Assembly (NCBI GenBank): GCA_002049455.2
Contig: KV919186.1
Location: 1 to 53,047, forward strand
Origin: Porphyra umbilicalis
Taxonomy: Eukaryota; Rhodophyta; Bangiophyceae; Bangiales; Bangiaceae
Direction of reading: 5' to 3'
DNA: 53,047 nucleotides
The translations under genes were made by a program, and so were the position numbers. Under the pieces are notes generated by a model. That model worked only from the letters and a program-made list of their open reading frames with translations, made no database searches and had not been told where the DNA came from. This document shows positions 10,783 through 20,821 of this stretch, piece after piece; the first letter of the stretch is position 1; each line of letters opens with the position of its first letter.

Positions 10783-11496
10783 AAAGGTTCCAGGCTGGAT
10801 GCAGTCTTTTATTGCTCAATCAGACCCCATCTCCACCCCATCCACAGCCTACGCATGCTCATCGGGTGGCCACTCCGCATTTCCGCTCTTCGATTCGATC
10901 CGGCTATCCCTTGTGTGGCCATTCTGTTGGGTGTGATCGGCCACCTGATTGTTGAAGTCTTTACGGGCCACTCTCAGTAGCTGTGCGCGAACTCTTGCAG
11001 GTCGACCTGTCTGCGCCTCGAATGACATGGAAGACTTCAGCGGCGCAGCGTCGCTTGACGTACTTGCGCGTTTCTTGTCAGCTGCTACTCATATCTGGCA
11101 GAGTGCTGCGGCCGCTCAAGTCATATCTTGCCCTCTCTGCTTTGATACTACGTGACATCCTGGGAGCCATCTTGGCCAGGACAGGCCCGCCGGAGGTTTG
11201 GGTGACCGACGGCGACCACCGGGTGACTACAAATCGACAATGGGAGACGTAAGAAAGCATGGTCGCTGACGAGCGCACACTACTGCCGACGCTGAACAGA
11301 GCCAGTTTTCATTCGAACACAATGGCAGCAGAGCTGTGCCGCCAATGTCAAGAATCTCGGAAGGCTGCTCATGCGTCACTCGCAGAAGGTGGAGAGCTCA
11401 CTCAAACAATTTTTCCCACTGCCACCATGCAGCTGGATTTTCGCGGAGTCTGGACAGTATCAATATCTATGGCAAGTAGGCCTTTGAAGCACGGCA
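10783..11496. other. no gene seen
   Basis: Mixed-composition DNA with short open frames only. I recognise no family, no RNA gene and no repeat of note. Confidence 0.35.
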
Positions 11497-11943
11497 ATGG
11501 TGTCACAGTCGAAGTGCCTCCCGCTTCACTGCGCAGACCGAATTGCTATCGCGCCGTCGGCTGACACCGACACCGTACGTCGGCTGCGGTCTCCCTTCCG
11601 CAAGCGGCAGAGCGAGTGGGCCATGCGGCCGGACGACCAGCGACGAAAGGAGAGCAAGTCTGGGCGGCAGCAATATCGCTCGGTTACAGAGAAGGCCGAG
11701 AAGGACAGGAGAAGCTGGGCAGAGAAGCAGTTGGACGCGGCCAGCAAGAGGGTGAATGCGTGTGGCGGGGGCGTATCACACGACAAATGCTGGGACCAGC
11801 TCCCGAGTGCTACGGTTCCTTTCGAGCGTTCACTGATCGACACTGCAGAAAAGCGGATGGTTGTGATGTTTTCAAGACAGAAGTCCGAGAAGTTTCGTAC
11901 ATACATGACAGCTGAAGGGGACCCAATGGCGTGGAAGCATTGA
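11497..11943 (+). CDS. hypothetical charged protein
   Basis: An ATG-started frame of 148 residues. The middle is strongly basic and charged: RRKESKSGRQQYR, then EKAEKDRRSWAEKQLD. That could form a helix or short coiled coil. Codon choice is not GC3-biased like the convincing genes here, and the region around it is rich in mobile DNA. No family is recognised. It could be a transposon-derived frame or a chance ORF. Confidence 0.22.
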   Translation: MVSQSKCLPLHCADRIAIAPSADTDTVRRLRSPFRKRQSEWAMRPDDQRRKESKSGRQQYRSVTEKAEKDRRSWAEKQLDAASKRVNACGGGVSHDKCWDQLPSATVPFERSLIDTAEKRMVVMFSRQKSEKFRTYMTAEGDPMAWKH

Positions 11944-13012
11944 GCAGCCATCTCCAATAGGAACCTTGGGATCCCAAGTTGATCTCCGAAGTGAGAATCG
12001 AGGGTGGTTTGACTCCGCCCGCTCCACGGCGCCCCGGCTTCTCGCCGAGCCCCCCCAGGTTAAGTGAATTCCATCGACGAAAGATGTTTGTGTCTATATA
12101 TGAACCAGTCCGCACCTTCAGTTGTTGTTGATATATTTCTGTTTCGAACTCATATCTGGACGTTGTTTGCAGGTCCCTGTCAATATTAGGCATGTCACGT
12201 GACTGAAGACCGTTTGTTTACTGGGTCTCGGCGCTTTGTGTAGCACCTTTGGCCGTGTGATGAGCCGCACGGTTCTGTCGCCGACCGTGGGAAGCTCCCA
12301 ATCATGGTGGGACACAGAGGCTTTCATGCTCGCTCCGCCGGTACGGGGCCGGCCAATACGGGTCCGCACGAGGCCGTCGCTACCACCGAGCCCGCCTCGA
12401 TTTGCACACACCGCGGCCATGTCCTCCGTGGGAGGCGTGGCAAGCGACTGGGCTCAGAAATGGTGGCAGCTCACCCCGCCGACTCCGCGTGGCGGCGGCC
12501 ACTTCTCTGCTGTTTCGCTCCGGAGAGAGGACACACGCCAGGCCACGACCGCGAGTTGAGGGGACGAGCCAGAGACGGTGTCGGCCGTGACGAGTGGCGG
12601 AGGGGGGCAGTCGACCGCGGCGCGAGGCGTGGCGCTTGCGGAAGGAATGCTGGTCGGCGGTTGCCCGCGCTCTCCCTTTGCTCGAAGACGCCGCCCACGC
12701 TGAACCGACACGGCGGGTCTGCGGACGACTGGAGACTGGGGTGCCACGGGCAACCAGGACTAAACGGCGCGTTCGGGGCCAAAGAACACACGGGTGGGCT
12801 ACCCCTCCCACTATTAAAAAACACTGATCCAGTCCCGTTCGAGACGCGAGGGGTCTCCACAGTCTGCCAGTCTGGGGTCGCCAGCAGGGCGCCCTACATG
12901 CGCACACCTGGCCCGTTCCGAGCCCGCAGAGGCCCGCGCTCCCGTCACTGGGCGCGCAACGCAGCGGCGAAGCTGCAGCTATGGATACTCCACGCTCGCC
13001 GCGTGGGGCTCG
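11944..13012. other. no gene seen
   Basis: An AT-richer stretch around 12060-12200, then moderately GC-rich DNA. Open frames exist on both strands between 12300 and 13080, but none has a domain-like segment. Confidence 0.35.
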
Positions 13013-13418
13013 ATCGTCTCTATTTGGGACATCCCGATCGAAACACGATCGAAAACGCCCGATGCGCATCTTACTCATCCCCCCCCTTTAGATGCGGATT
13101 TCGATTCACGTCGACTTGCGCATCCAAACGGCCTCAGGATGCGGGCCCGTGTATGGTGCTTCTCACAAAAACTGGACCTCCGTGCATCAGCTTCCGTTGC
13201 AAAATCACTGTTTCATTGGCTCAGGGGGCGGTTCATGATGCTGAAGCGGATGTTGCGGATCCAGTTTTTGTGAGAAGCACAATATGGGGTCGCTGATGCG
13301 TCAGGTTCGATTCAGTGGTTGAGCGCCTGTTTTTGCTCATAAAAATCGGCCGTTCATGTGGCAAAAACGCAGGTATCAAAATGGCATTCTCGATTCGCTT
13401 GTCCCAAATAGAGACGAT
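13013..13418. repeat. MITE-like element with nested inverted repeats
   Basis: An 18-base sequence ending TCTCTATTTGGGAC (13013-13030) recurs as its exact reverse complement at 13401-13418. Inside it, 20 bases starting GTGCTTCTCACAAAAACTGG (13156-13175) recur in perfect reverse complement at 13261-13280. The interior has no long ORF. The 406-base size and nested palindromy fit a non-autonomous foldback or MITE element. A target-site duplication was not obvious. Confidence 0.6.
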
Positions 13419-15207
13419 GGTCGCGAACTGTGTTCGACGAGGACTGCTTGGAGGTGTGTTCGAATGCAGCGTTGCAGCGGGCCCGTCTGAGGCCATGTCT
13501 AGACGGCGGGCCGTCGTACACGTGATTGGGCGTGAACTGCAACACAATTCCGTAAAACGGGCGTGACACGAGCACTGCTGTCGTCACGGCAACACGGCAT
13601 GCATGAACGCGACGTGCTCAGGCCCAGGCTAGAGGGCATGCTCAGAACGTGCATGCATGAGTGTCCACCAATGAGCGCACGCCGGTCCAATCACGCACCC
13701 TCGTTCTTGACTGTTGGCCCCGGAATGGTGTCCTCGCACACGAACGACTTACCTTCTTAAAAGAGCCCCATTTGGGCGATTTGGGGCCGTCACGTGAACG
13801 TGTGCAAGATTTTTTATGAATATCTCGCGCGCACACCGACCAAGAGACAAGAATCCGGCGCAAGTGCGCTCATTTCGCGATCCGTGGAAGGTCATACAGT
13901 CATGGCGCACTTATATACGTCCCGCTTATATAATACCCATTATATAACTGAGCGCAACTCGCGTGAGACTCACCGCACTTGCAGCGCAGTTGACGAGATC
14001 ATTCCGAGATGATCCGCGATCGAGAAATATCTGGAGTCAAGTAGGCTTGACATTGGAGATGCACCGCCGCCCACGCCTAGTTCAGGCCCAGTGTATCCGC
14101 TCTTACGGTTTTTGAAGGCTTTGCTGCACATGGTTGGCTCCTACATCCAAATGCAACTTCTCATTGGGCGACTGCCTTCATGTCAGTTATTTTCTATCGT
14201 CTGTTGAAAGGAAACGTGCTTATCTCGCCAGATCGCGACGTGGCGAATCCCACCAGGGCTCAAGGACCAGCATGGCACGCCCAGTTAAGACACCCCTGAG
14301 GCGGACATTAGGATTGCCGGCCATTCATTGGCCAGACGCTTTTCACTTGTCCAGCGGTTGGAACCAGCTTTCTGAAGACGTGTCCTAACCGTAGCTGGCA
14401 GCAGGCGCATCAGGGCGTCTCGGGGCATTCACTGCACACGTGTTTCTTCCAATATGTGACAAACCGAAAGTCTACCTGCTGAACCATGCGAATCGCGTCG
14501 ATCTGGAGCAAGCCGGATCGCCATCACGCTTGTTGCAGACCGGGCCATGTTGAGCACTATGATGACTCTGGATGGTCTATTTTTTTTGGATGAGCCTATG
14601 ATCGAAGGACGGGGGGGGTAGTAGCTTGGGTTCTATGATACGGGTGGGGAACGAGGTGACATCAATGCGTCAAGGTGGGACACTCTTTTCATCAGAGGTA
14701 GCGTAAGAAGAGCAGCAGCTACAAAAAAACGAGGACGTCAAACGTGGGTTGCAAACCACGTAGCATTGTTCACCACGAGCTTCTCTATCATTGTAGGTCA
14801 CGATCAGTAACAGAAGTATCTGCTTTTTACCTGCTTTTTTACGCTTCTTATGTGTACGCCTCTCGGTACCGTGGAGACGGTACGAGTTTCACGTGTACGC
14901 TGTAATGATGCAACGTGTCCGCATCCTAATGTCCGCCCTTAACTGGGCGTGACGGGACGATGGCAAGCGAATCGCTTTCGGTCGTTGCGCGAATCTTGAA
15001 TAGGTCGCGTTGGAGGTTGGCACAACGGAATCGAGCTCGCACCAACGAGTGCCTGGCGCTGCGGCGGCAAAAACGGCATAGCTCCGCCCCTACTGGACCA
15101 TGTGAGCTCCTCTTGAGCTTCATACGCTGGGCTTCAACTCACGATGCTATGCATGCGCACCACGTCGAAGAAAAGTGGCACACAAAAAATATAGTCGGAG
15201 AGCCTCT
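13419..15207. other. repeat-rich lower-GC region, no confident gene
   Basis: Near 13490-13560 is a segment containing TCTAGACGGCG and CCGTAAAAC. Related words recur in reverse orientation near 18790-18840, as if both are copies of one element. Near 13786-13835 is an imperfect CACGTG-containing hairpin related to the one at 18579-18635. At 14115-14299 a plus frame reads like a protein remnant (FEGFAAHGWLLHPNATSHW) but stops quickly and matches nothing I know. Confidence 0.35.
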
Positions 15208-15384
15208 GGCGCCCGTTTCTCGGGCCATATGGGGTCGGCAAAGAGGGGGAACCTATGGAATACACTTTCTGAGGCCATATTCGTGCTCAACGCACATGCT
15301 TTACCCGAATTGGCACAGAGGGAGGTCCCAAAACACTGACGGTCGGTGATAGCGACCCCCCTCCCCCCCGTGGTGCGATTTTGG
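15208..15384 (+). repeat. direct duplication, copy 1
   Basis: About 155-175 bases here match copy 2 at 15541-15713 almost perfectly, a 333-base offset with a handful of differences. Both copies contain a frame ending WGRQRGGTYGIHFLRPYS, then HRGRSQNTDGR and a stop. The frame starts upstream in unique sequence in each case: 14960 for this copy, 15434 for the other. The match fades in the C-rich tract after 15360. Confidence 0.8.
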
Positions 15385-15540
15385 TAGGCCGCACTGGTGC
15401 AAGGCAGGTCATAACTCCGGCTGTGTTTGTCCGTTGGTGGGTTTCTGTAGCTCGATGCGTGCGTCTCGACGCCTTTATGCTGAGGATATCAGAACCGCTT
15501 GTGTATTATGTCGCACACGTAAGGTAGGCATGGTGCCCCG

Positions 15541-15713
15541 GGCGCCCGTTTATCGGGCCATGTGGGGTCGGCAAAGAGGGGGAACCTATGGAATACACTT
15601 TTTGAGGCCATATTCGTGCTCAGCGCACATGCTTTACCCGGAGTGGCATAGAGGGAGGTCCCAAAACACTGACGGTCGGTGATAGCGACCCCCGCCCCGC
15701 TCAGGGCGCGATG
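15541..15713 (+). repeat. direct duplication, copy 2
   Basis: Second copy of the segment at 15208-15384. It differs at scattered single bases, for example CATATGGGG against CATGTGGGG and CCGAATTGG against CCGGAGTGG. The encoded frame ends in the same residues in both copies, with a Ser-to-Ala and an Asn-to-Glu change. Recent local duplication is the simplest explanation. Confidence 0.8.
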
Positions 15714-16138
15714 TTCGTACGCGGAAAATGTGAGTGTCTCTGTTGCAGTCTGCAGGACCCAGCCGCCCCCCCGCCCTCCCCCCGCTCCGCTGCGGGCTGC
15801 TCCTCACAAAACGGTCGCACTTACATCCGGTCTCCATCGTCGTCCGCCATATTGCATCCCTCCACAACAGGAAGACAACCAGTCGGCGATCGTATGGGCT
15901 CGGGGGCCTCTGGAACGCCTGCAGGCGACCGGCGTGGAAACGAGCGGGCAAAAAAACGCGGTCAACACGTGATCCGGCGGATCACGGCTCGATCCATTGC
16001 TCATCCTCTCCGGTCAGCCACCCCTCTCACAGGGGCATTGAAGGCCTATAAAATTGGGACGCGTCCCAAATCGCCCTCGACCAGTGGTATTTCCCTGGCC
16101 TTTAGGACAGGGTGCTCTCAAAGTGTAGTGATGCACAC
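15714..16138. other. no gene seen
   Basis: The plus-strand frames here are Pro/Arg/Ser-rich and lack motifs. The stretch lies between the duplicated segment and the next inverted-repeat element. Confidence 0.35.
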
Positions 16139-16474
16139 ATATGTGGCGGCTGATTTTAGAATCCGCGATCTATGGGGCTGTCAACATTTCTGACCTATTC
16201 AGACCTCAAGAATCGTCTCGTCACGAACTGTCGAACGCCGCCTTCGCCATCTGCACTGAATCAAATCCCAGAGCAGGAATGTAATTTTCTCGATCCATGA
16301 CGTTCTGCTGACTTTAGCCCAGAACCAGGAAAGGACTGGCCAGATCACCCATCAAGGGGGATCGCGACTCAGGATTGACCCGTGTGACTTTAGAACGAAC
16401 AATCTTTAACTCGCCGTATCTCCGTTCGATGAAGCTCACCTAGATCGCGGATTCTAAAATCAGCCGCCACATAT
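16139..16474. repeat. MITE-like element with 33-base terminal inverted repeats
   Basis: The left end, from ATATGTGGCGGCTGATTTTA (16139-16171), is matched perfectly in reverse complement by 16442-16474. The arms flank about 270 bases with stops in all frames and no coding potential. The whole, 336 bases, is the size of a miniature inverted-repeat transposable element. No clear target-site duplication was found, and no transposase occurs in the window. Confidence 0.7.
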
Positions 16475-17534
16475 ACATATATCGCGGGACTTGATCTCTG
16501 TTTCAGAGGTGGCACTCTGCATTCGTGTCCTCAGGGATCTGAGGACGTGTCAGCGTTGGAAGGGTCGCGATGACGCTAAAAAGCGAATAGAGTTACGTGG
16601 CTGAGAAGGACTCTCCTGCCACAAGAGTCACAGGACCCGGACGGCGTCTGCCCCTCTGCCCCCCCCCACCGCACGGAGTTGCGCGGGGCGACCGCGCGCA
16701 GCGACTTACGGGGTTCGACGCGCCCACGATGAACCGCGGGTGATCGTGCCTGCGCGCCGTCTTCTGTTGCGGCGGCGCGTCGGCGGTTGCTGACGCCACC
16801 TAGCGGCGTGGTTGGAGGCGCCCCATCGCGCGGCGATCAGTCCCACCCGCCCACCCGTGCGCCGTGTCGGCCGCCCTGCCCGCCGTGCGCAGGTGCGCTG
16901 CGCGGCGGAGTGACGGCCCCTCCTGTGGGCGTCGCGCGACGCCGGCGGGCCGCCGCCGCTGCGGTGGCGGCGGCGGCACCCCTTTCCCGGCCCCACATAC
17001 TCCCCGCCACGGCAGCGTGGCTGTACGTGCCCCCGTGCGCGCTCGCGGCTATGGAGCCGGCCGGCGTGCCCGGTGTCGATGCGTCGCCGAGTGCACCACC
17101 GCCCTGAAGGCCAGGGTATTGCACGCACGTGCCTAGAATTTAGCACGTTGCAGCTCTGTCGTGTGTAATGCTCAGACCCGTAAGAGTCACCTTAACTAAA
17201 GCTTTAGGCGTGCGCCAGGACCCGTTCAGAACTGGCCCAGAACAGGGATGTGGGTCGATAATTATCACGTGATAATGATCGTCATACTTATCGCAAAATT
17301 ATCGAAATCATGCCAGCACGCGCTGATAATGATCGTCGGTGGGCCACGTGTTCGCATTTAATTTGAAGAACATTCATGTCATGCCGCAATTGGAACAAGC
17401 GGATCCTGGACTCGCTAACACCGCCTCCGTCGGTCTTTGTTTCCGGAGCTCGCCTGCTCAATGCCCCTACAGCACCACCGGCATGTGCGCACCCGACCGC
17501 CGCCGTGCAGGTGGGAGGAGTACTGATATATGCC
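16475..17534. other. no confident gene; contains a CACGTG palindrome
   Basis: GC-rich from about 16620 to 17110, with antiparallel open frames and no motif. From 17150 to 17370 it is AT-richer and holds a perfect 16-base palindrome (17261-17276) and two copies of GATAATGATCGTC. Confidence 0.35.
17261..17276. promoter_or_regulatory. perfect 16-base palindrome centred on CACGTG
   Basis: ATTATCACGTGATAAT is a perfect palindrome with a G-box core, the known binding core of plant-type bHLH and bZIP factors. GATAATGATCGTC follows immediately (from 17271) and again near 17324-17336. It lies upstream of the weak candidate gene at 17535. A regulatory role is inference only. Confidence 0.3.
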
Positions 17535-17846
17535 ATGCTACACTCCTGCCCGGCCGTACGCCGCGTGGCGGCGGCCGCCGCTATCGCCGTCGTGATGGTG
17601 TGTGTCGGTTTGGTGGTCGTCGCCGCCGCGTTCCCGCTCACATGCATGCCATCTCTTCGCAAGCTGGTCGCCATTTCTCCTTCCCCGTACATTTGGGAGG
17701 GTAACGCCTCACACACCCCAACCCTGGTGAGGGTGTCCGTGTGGCGATCGCGGTCGGCCCACAACCACCCCCCTCTCCGACCCCCCCTCCGTCCCAAAGG
17801 CGGCGGCGGCCGCCGCGCGAGCTGTCCCCCCCGTCGCCCCAAATGA
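17535..17846 (+). CDS. possible small membrane protein (first exon)
   Basis: From the ATG at 17535 the frame encodes a strong hydrophobic helix, VRRVAAAAAIAVVMVCVGLV and onward, preceded by Arg-Arg. This could be a signal anchor or single membrane segment. After SPYIWEGNASHTPTL the sequence CTG-GTGAGG could be a splice donor (about 17729). Beyond it the frame becomes Pro/Arg-rich and noncoding-looking. No downstream exon or family was recognised. The hydrophobic helix is the only real evidence. Confidence 0.25.
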   Translation: MLHSCPAVRRVAAAAAIAVVMVCVGLVVVAAAFPLTCMPSLRKLVAISPSPYIWEGNASHTPTLVRVSVWRSRSAHNHPPLRPPLRPKGGGGRRASCPPRRPK

Positions 17847-19289
17847 CGGCGAGCATGTGCCGCGCGGTGGAGGCGGCGGCCCAACTCCATAGGCATCGTG
17901 TGGAGGGGCGCGAGAGACGTACTGACGGAGAACTAACAGGCTGTTGGACTAGACATGATTCAGGTCGTGCATCAAGTACTTTCAGAAAAAGTCGGGCTGA
18001 TGGTTTCTGTAACCATGAACGATAAGTATTAATATTTACGGAGAAAAGAATCCATCAATGATGATTTCGTCGAAATCTTACAACCCTGGCCCAGAAGCAT
18101 CTCCTTGTCTATGGGTGCGTGATCCTAGAAATTGAAACCTAAGTCCACAATCGAGCGTGCTGCCGTCTTCTGATGGTGATGGATTCAGACAAGGTTGCCC
18201 AATCTTCTGTACATTATAACGAGGGCTACAAAGTGCGCCCCCCCCTTATACAAGTGAGCAATGACTGTAATGATGTTGCTATCAACACAGTTGTCGAATA
18301 CTGCTGAGATTGGAAGCCCTGCCAAGCACATGACACATTGTGTGTGTCTTCGTCAGGACAACCGCATCCCAATCACGATGTGTTTGCGGACTTATGTCGC
18401 CTTTCGAGGTCAATCATGTTCACGTGCGTGCGCCGTCTAGAATGGGCCCCAAAAATCGGCTGCCAAAACGAGCAGATTGGATCACGCTCGCATAGGCAGA
18501 AATTCGCCTTGGGAAAGGCGGTACTTCGACCAATCAGAAGGGCGGAAACGATCGCACCTGGATGCTCATGTTGACTTTCGAACACGTTCACGTGCGCGAG
18601 ATATAAACAAAATCTCGCACACGTGAAAGTGTTCGGCCCAAGAGGGACGAAGTGGCACATTTTGGGTCGTAACTTCTTCGTGTTCGAAGCATCCGATCGG
18701 TCCATGAAGGACAATTATGGTCCGCGTGATTCGCGTATGATTGCAGCTGTGCGTTCTGATTGGCTAGCACTCGTCTGTGCACTCCATGCAACCGCCGTCT
18801 AGACGAGGCCTGAGCGCGAACAGTTTTACGGCGGATGGTCCTTCAGTAGTCCCCCTCAACAGCGTGGCTCTTTTGTAAATGGCGCTGGGTAGAAATCCCG
18901 TCGGTAGTCCAGGACAGTCACAGATCGTTGCATTAAGGACCTCGACTCCACAGTTATTCACAGTGAGGGTAGCATATTTTCAACTACGTTTTATTAAGTT
19001 CTTTCGTATCTGCAAGGCGGGTCCTGCTCACCCCTCCGATCCAGTGTGTGTGGGCCTCCTCCCTCCCGTCCAGCGCACCCTGGCGCGACTGCATGTGCCA
19101 GTTGCCCATCGCCCATCGCCCCCCGTGCGTCACGCTGTGAGCCACGCGCAGAGCCACGTTTTGGCGGCACCCCGTTCCCGCTGGCGGCTGCGTTTCTCCC
19201 CCCGTGCGTGAGACGCCCTGCCCATCCCAACCGGCCGGCCCCCGTATCCCCGCCCGCCCGTCCCCGCCACTGGCCGTGCGCCTGGCGAC
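17847..19289. other. lower-GC intergenic region with repeats; promoter side of PGL
   Basis: No gene seen. It contains the CACGTG hairpin at 18579-18635 and, near 18415-18435, a similar GTTCACGTGCGTGCG word. A segment near 18790-18840 is related to 13483-13560 in opposite orientation. The last 300 bases are the likely promoter and 5' UTR of the phosphogluconolactonase gene. Confidence 0.35.
18579..18635. repeat. hairpin with CACGTG-containing arms
   Basis: Arms 18579-18602 and 18612-18635 are reverse complements at 22 of 24 positions, with a 9-base A-rich loop. Each arm contains TTCACGTG. A related structure, CACGTGAACGTGTGCAAGAT followed shortly by ATATCTCGCGCGCACAC, occurs at 13794-13835. 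The two look like members of one small foldback family. Confidence 0.6.
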
Positions 19290-19290
19290 C

Positions 19291-20821
19291 ATGCGCGTCA
19301 CTGCCGCCGCCTTTGTGCCAACCGCTGCCGGCGCGCTCGCCGCCCGCCCCGCCGCCGCTGCCGCCCGCGGCGCCGCCGCGTCGGGCGCCCCCCCCCCCCA
19401 CCTGCCCGCCTGTTGTCGGCCGGCCGGTGGGGCGTGGCGCGCGCGGTGACGGCGTCGGACATCCCCGGCGGCGCGTCGCGCCCGCGGGCGGTGGCGCCCA
19501 TGGCGTCTGCCGCGCCTGCCGCCGCCGCGTCGCCGCCGACGCCGGTCGTGACCGTCGGCGCCGACGGTGGGGTGGTGGGGGACACCCTCGGCACCCGCGT
19601 CGTTGCCGCTGCCGGCGTGGCCGTTGCCGCCCGGGGGGTGTTTCGCCTGGCGGTGAGCGGGGGGAGCCTGCCCAAGACCCTCGCGGCGGGCTTGGAGGGC
19701 GCCAAGGGTCAAGACGTACGTTGGTGGGGGGACGCTTTGCTGGACAACGCTGTGCTGGGTGGGGGCGGTGGGGGATTAGCAGAGCCCTGGATACTGATGG
19801 GCGCAAGATGGGGTGAGGGTGGGTGGAGACTGCTGTTGATCATTCGTGTCATCCGGTTGGCTAACCCGCCTGCGCGCCCGACCGTTGTGCTCCTGTTTTT
19901 GTTCTTGTATTACATGGGCGCCCGCAACACGGCTGCCACCCCACAGATGCCCTGGTCCAAGACCATCGTGTACTTTGCGGACGAGCGGGTCGTGCCTCTC
20001 ACAGACGATGACAGCAACTACAAGCTCATTACCGAAACGCTCCTCGCCGGCCGCGACGACCTCGGCGTCCAAGTCGTGGCGCTCACCGAGGGCCTCGACC
20101 CGCCCGCCGCCGCGGCCGACTATGCGGCCAAGCTCGACGGCGTCGACACGAACGACGCGGGCGTGCCCGTCTTTGACATGATCCTGCTCGGCATGGGGCC
20201 CGACGGCCACACCGCGTCGCTCTTCCCAGACCACCCGCTGCTCGACGTGGCCGACGCGGCGGTTGCGTCGATTGTCGATTCGCCAAAGCCGCCGCCGGGG
20301 CGCATCACCCTCACGCTGCCGGTGCTCAACGCCGGCCGCAACGTGCTGTTTGTGACCACGGGGGGGGGAAGGCCGCCGTGCTGCACGAGATTTTTCACGT
20401 ACGTTGGCCGTCGGGGGGGGGGGTGGTGCGCGTGGTTGGGGAGGGGGCGAGAGGGGGGCGTGGCGCTGGTCGTTGCCGCCGCCGCCGCCGCCGCCGCAGT
20501 GTGGGGGACACTGTCCTTGGGGCGTGCGCGCGGACGGCCGACTGACGAGCCCGCTTTGCTCCTCGTCGTGTCTTGTGCGTGTCGCCGGCTTGGCCCCGCC
20601 CTCGGGCCCGTGGCGCACGCGCGGTGCGCCGTGGGGGACGACTCCGCCCGCCCGCGTGCGCCCCGCTGCGCGTGGCGCCGCCCGCCATGCCTGTTATTTT
20701 CTCCGCCGCGCAGGGCAACAAGGACGTGCTACTGCCAGCCGCCCGCGTGCGCCCGGCCACCGGCGTCGAGTGGCTGGTCGACGCGCCTGCCGCCGCGCAG
20801 CTGTCGTCCCCGTTTGTCTAG
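19291..20821 (+). CDS. PGL: 6-phosphogluconolactonase, three exons, possibly plastid-targeted
   Basis: Hydrolyses 6-phosphogluconolactone in the oxidative pentose phosphate pathway. Exon 1 ends at 19715, exon 2 is 19947-20398, exon 3 is 20714-20821. Both donors read GTACGT; acceptors are CCCCACAG and GCCGCGCAG. Landmarks: RLAVSGGSLPKTLAAGL (sugar-phosphate loop), TIVYFADERVVPL with DDSNYK, LLGMGPDGHTASLFP, then VLLPAARVRP and EWLVD near the end. From Met19500 the protein is about 258 residues, the usual size. A further ATG at 19291 starts an Ala/Arg-rich stretch resembling a transit peptide, but a 12-base C run (19388-19399) puts it in another frame. A second break lies at the 9-base G run 20360-20368: the expected TGGGKAAVLHEIFH appears only if one base is added. 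Both breaks sit on homopolymers, so I favour miscounted runs over a pseudogene. Confidence 0.88.

Noticed and set aside
10487..10936. 149-codon plus-strand frame
   Set aside because: Antiparallel to a minus-strand frame of similar quality, with no motif or codon bias.
13300..13320. tRNA-like T-arm word GGTTCGATTCA
   Set aside because: No A-box, acceptor-stem pairing or clover-leaf could be built around it, and it lies inside the MITE-like element.
15208..15713. CRISPR-like direct repeats
   Set aside because: Only two long copies (about 170 bases) with no short regular spacers. The genome is eukaryotic in character.
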